This document shows positions 62,684-64,000 of a stretch of DNA of 64,000 nt, in pieces. Below the pieces are notes generated by a model. It did not search any database. It saw only the letters and a program-made list of their open reading frames with translations, and was not told the DNA's origin. Origin of the DNA: Brettanomyces bruxellensis (lineage: Eukaryota > Ascomycota > Pichiomycetes > Pichiales > Pichiaceae); the NCBI RefSeq assembly GCF_011074885.1, contig NC_054684.1, positions 372,001 through 436,000 of the forward strand. Direction: 5' to 3'. The translations under genes and the position numbers were made by a program. How positions within the stretch are numbered: the stretch's first letter is position 1; each line of letters starts with the position of its first letter.

Positions 62684-64000
62684 AATACTTGATTAATAAT
62701 ATGCGAATATATATGCGATGTCAATGGGTACTATTGATCTGCTTTTGCAAGGAGAACTTTATAGAGAGTATTCACCGCGGGTCATATTTTTAACAATTTA
62801 GTTGATAACGCTCCTCTTATATAGTTTTAAGCTCAACTAGATGCCTTCTGCCAAGCCCTGATTTGTTTGTTTCAAACATGAAAAAAAAGCAGGGGCTAAG
62901 GTGGGGCGTAGTTAACAGTCCTTAATTAAAATGACCTTTCGGGAAAGATGCAAGCCAGCCATCGACGCAAAATATCAGTCATGGATTGTGTCACTGAGCC
63001 TTGATCCCCGAAAATATAATCAGATCAATGTTTTACTTCATGCCAAGATGGCTGGTTTATGTCCGGATCCGGCAAATTCTCGGCATTCGCTGAATAGTAT
63101 AATAGTATAATATATGTATGCAAGCAATTAAGTGACTCAATTTGTAGAAAAGTAAATATGATGAAAGTAGACTGAAGTCATTATACATCCGTACCCAAAA
63201 TGTATGTTTACATTTTGCCATTTTTCCCCGATTGAGCGAAATTCAATTAGATTTCTATTTTGGGCCAATGACAGTTGCAAAGGGGTGGTGGCTGGCCATG
63301 CCAAATTGCTCGAGAAAAAAAAAATATTTTTTCGAATCAAAACGCGACCCGCGTCTGGACTTTTTTTTTTTGGAGAAAAACGCATTATTAGGGAATGAAA
63401 GAGCCAAAGTTTTTCCAATAAATTGCAAAATCGCGGAGCAGGTTAAGGGGCCAAATATATTTAATCAAAGCCAATTTTGTTCTTCAAAACACGGTTACCG
63501 TGCCGTGCCTCCTTTGAAATGTTAACAATTATTCAAATCTGGATACACCAATACCATATTTGTGAATTAGACATCGATGCTTTGCTTTTGCATTGGAGAG
63601 ACTTAGTACTTCATGAATTCGTAAATAATTTTCTGCCCGTTACGAAACCCCTTACAACCACATTTCGTGAAACCGAGAAGACATCGTAGAATTGATAGAT
63701 TTTCATTCTGGCCTTGCGAGGACTATTTTAATTTAACGATACTCCAGGGCACCGAGGGAATTTGAAAAGCGGCTATTTTCGTAATTTGGAGGATACCCAC
63801 ACCATCGGATCACACAGTAGTGTTGTAAGAGAATAATAGTCAAATTAATTGAATAGGCCAGACACCAAATGCATAAAATTTCGAGCGTTTCAGCCAAATC
63901 GCGCTCTTTCTCGCCATTATTTGTATGTATGCTTCAGAATTCGGATCAGGAGTACCTATTTTTAGAATTTCGGTGCATTTCCTAAAATGAAAAAATTCCG
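62684..64000. other. Right-edge gene-free region with CBM1 gene promoter
   Basis: About 1.3 kb. Candidate TATA elements for the CBM1 gene read TATATAAG (minus strand, 62817-62824) and TATAAAG (62757-62763). A CCGCGG palindrome lies at 62775-62780. Further right are overlapping frames (63137-63525) with no recognisable protein and T-rich DNA. No RNA gene or mobile element was seen. Confidence 0.5.

Noticed and set aside
1..64000. CUG-Ser or CUG-Ala nuclear code
   Set aside because: CTG occurs at a conserved hydrophobic position (AFG3, K-L-A-P before Walker B) and proteins read sensibly with leucine, so a standard code is preferred.
1..64000. tRNA genes, CRISPR arrays, LTR or LINE elements
   Set aside because: No B-box GGTTCGANTCC match with an A box, no spaced direct repeats and no reverse transcriptase or gag-like frame were seen by eye; a tRNAscan run could still find one.

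Overview
The window is a stretch of nuclear chromosome from a budding yeast (Saccharomycotina). Evidence: closely spaced, nearly all intron-free genes whose products match yeast families (BCS1, UBP2, VPS74, PFY1, LEO1, BIM1, AFG3, BUB1/MAD3, GPI16, TOK1, TEF1, VPS27, SIL1, RPL22, FRS1, SEC4). There are two clear spliceosomal introns, both with GTAAGT donors, and in profilin a perfect TACTAAC branch site. CTG falls where a hydrophobic residue is expected (for example in the AFG3 segment before Walker B), so the code looks standard rather than CTG-Ser. Composition and gene content fit a Pichiaceae-type yeast such as Brettanomyces/Dekkera, but that placement is inference and no rDNA or other marker settles it.

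Layout. 1-2.4 kb: AT-rich, no convincing gene. 2.4-13.3 kb: a small CENP-W-like gene, BCS1 (-), UBP2 (+), a protein joining a CENP-B-type DNA-binding region to a Cys/Met-metabolism PLP enzyme (-), and VPS74 (+, frameshifted). 14-25 kb: profilin with intron (-), LEO1 (-), a small mitochondrial-type membrane protein (+), BIM1 (+), AFG3 (+), and a BUB1/MAD3-type checkpoint gene (+, frameshifted). 25-34.7 kb, all minus strand: GPI16 (frameshifted), a full-length ABCG transporter like YOL075C (frameshifted), a BBP1-like spindle-pole protein and a 2OG-Fe(II) oxygenase. 34.7-36.9 kb: the longest gap after the left edge, very AT-rich. 36.9-50 kb: a TOK1-type potassium channel (+), TEF1 (-), an unknown protein with a PP1-docking-like motif (+), a MATE transporter (+), VPS27 (+) and SIL1 (+). 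50.9-64 kb: a small GPI-anchor-like protein (+), RPL22 with intron (+), a DUF726 alpha/beta-hydrolase (+), FRS1 (-), SEC4 (+) and a GPI-anchored surface protein carrying a CBM1 cellulose-binding module (-).

There is no operon logic. The genes serve mostly housekeeping roles: mitochondrial quality control (BCS1, AFG3), secretion and endosomes (VPS74, SEC4, VPS27, SIL1, GPI16), mitosis (CENP-W-like, BIM1, BUB1/MAD3, BBP1-like), translation (TEF1, RPL22, FRS1) and transport (ABCG, MATE, TOK1).

The points most worth checking: (1) four genes each need one +1 frame change, all in the same direction, and one change lies over CUU-AGU, a known yeast +1 shift heptamer core; (2) the BUB1/MAD3 protein keeps two KEN boxes but its kinase domain has lost its catalytic residues; (3) the DNA-binding/PLP-enzyme fusion; (4) the TOK1-type channel has non-canonical residues in both selectivity filters; (5) a CBM1 module sits on a yeast cell-surface protein.
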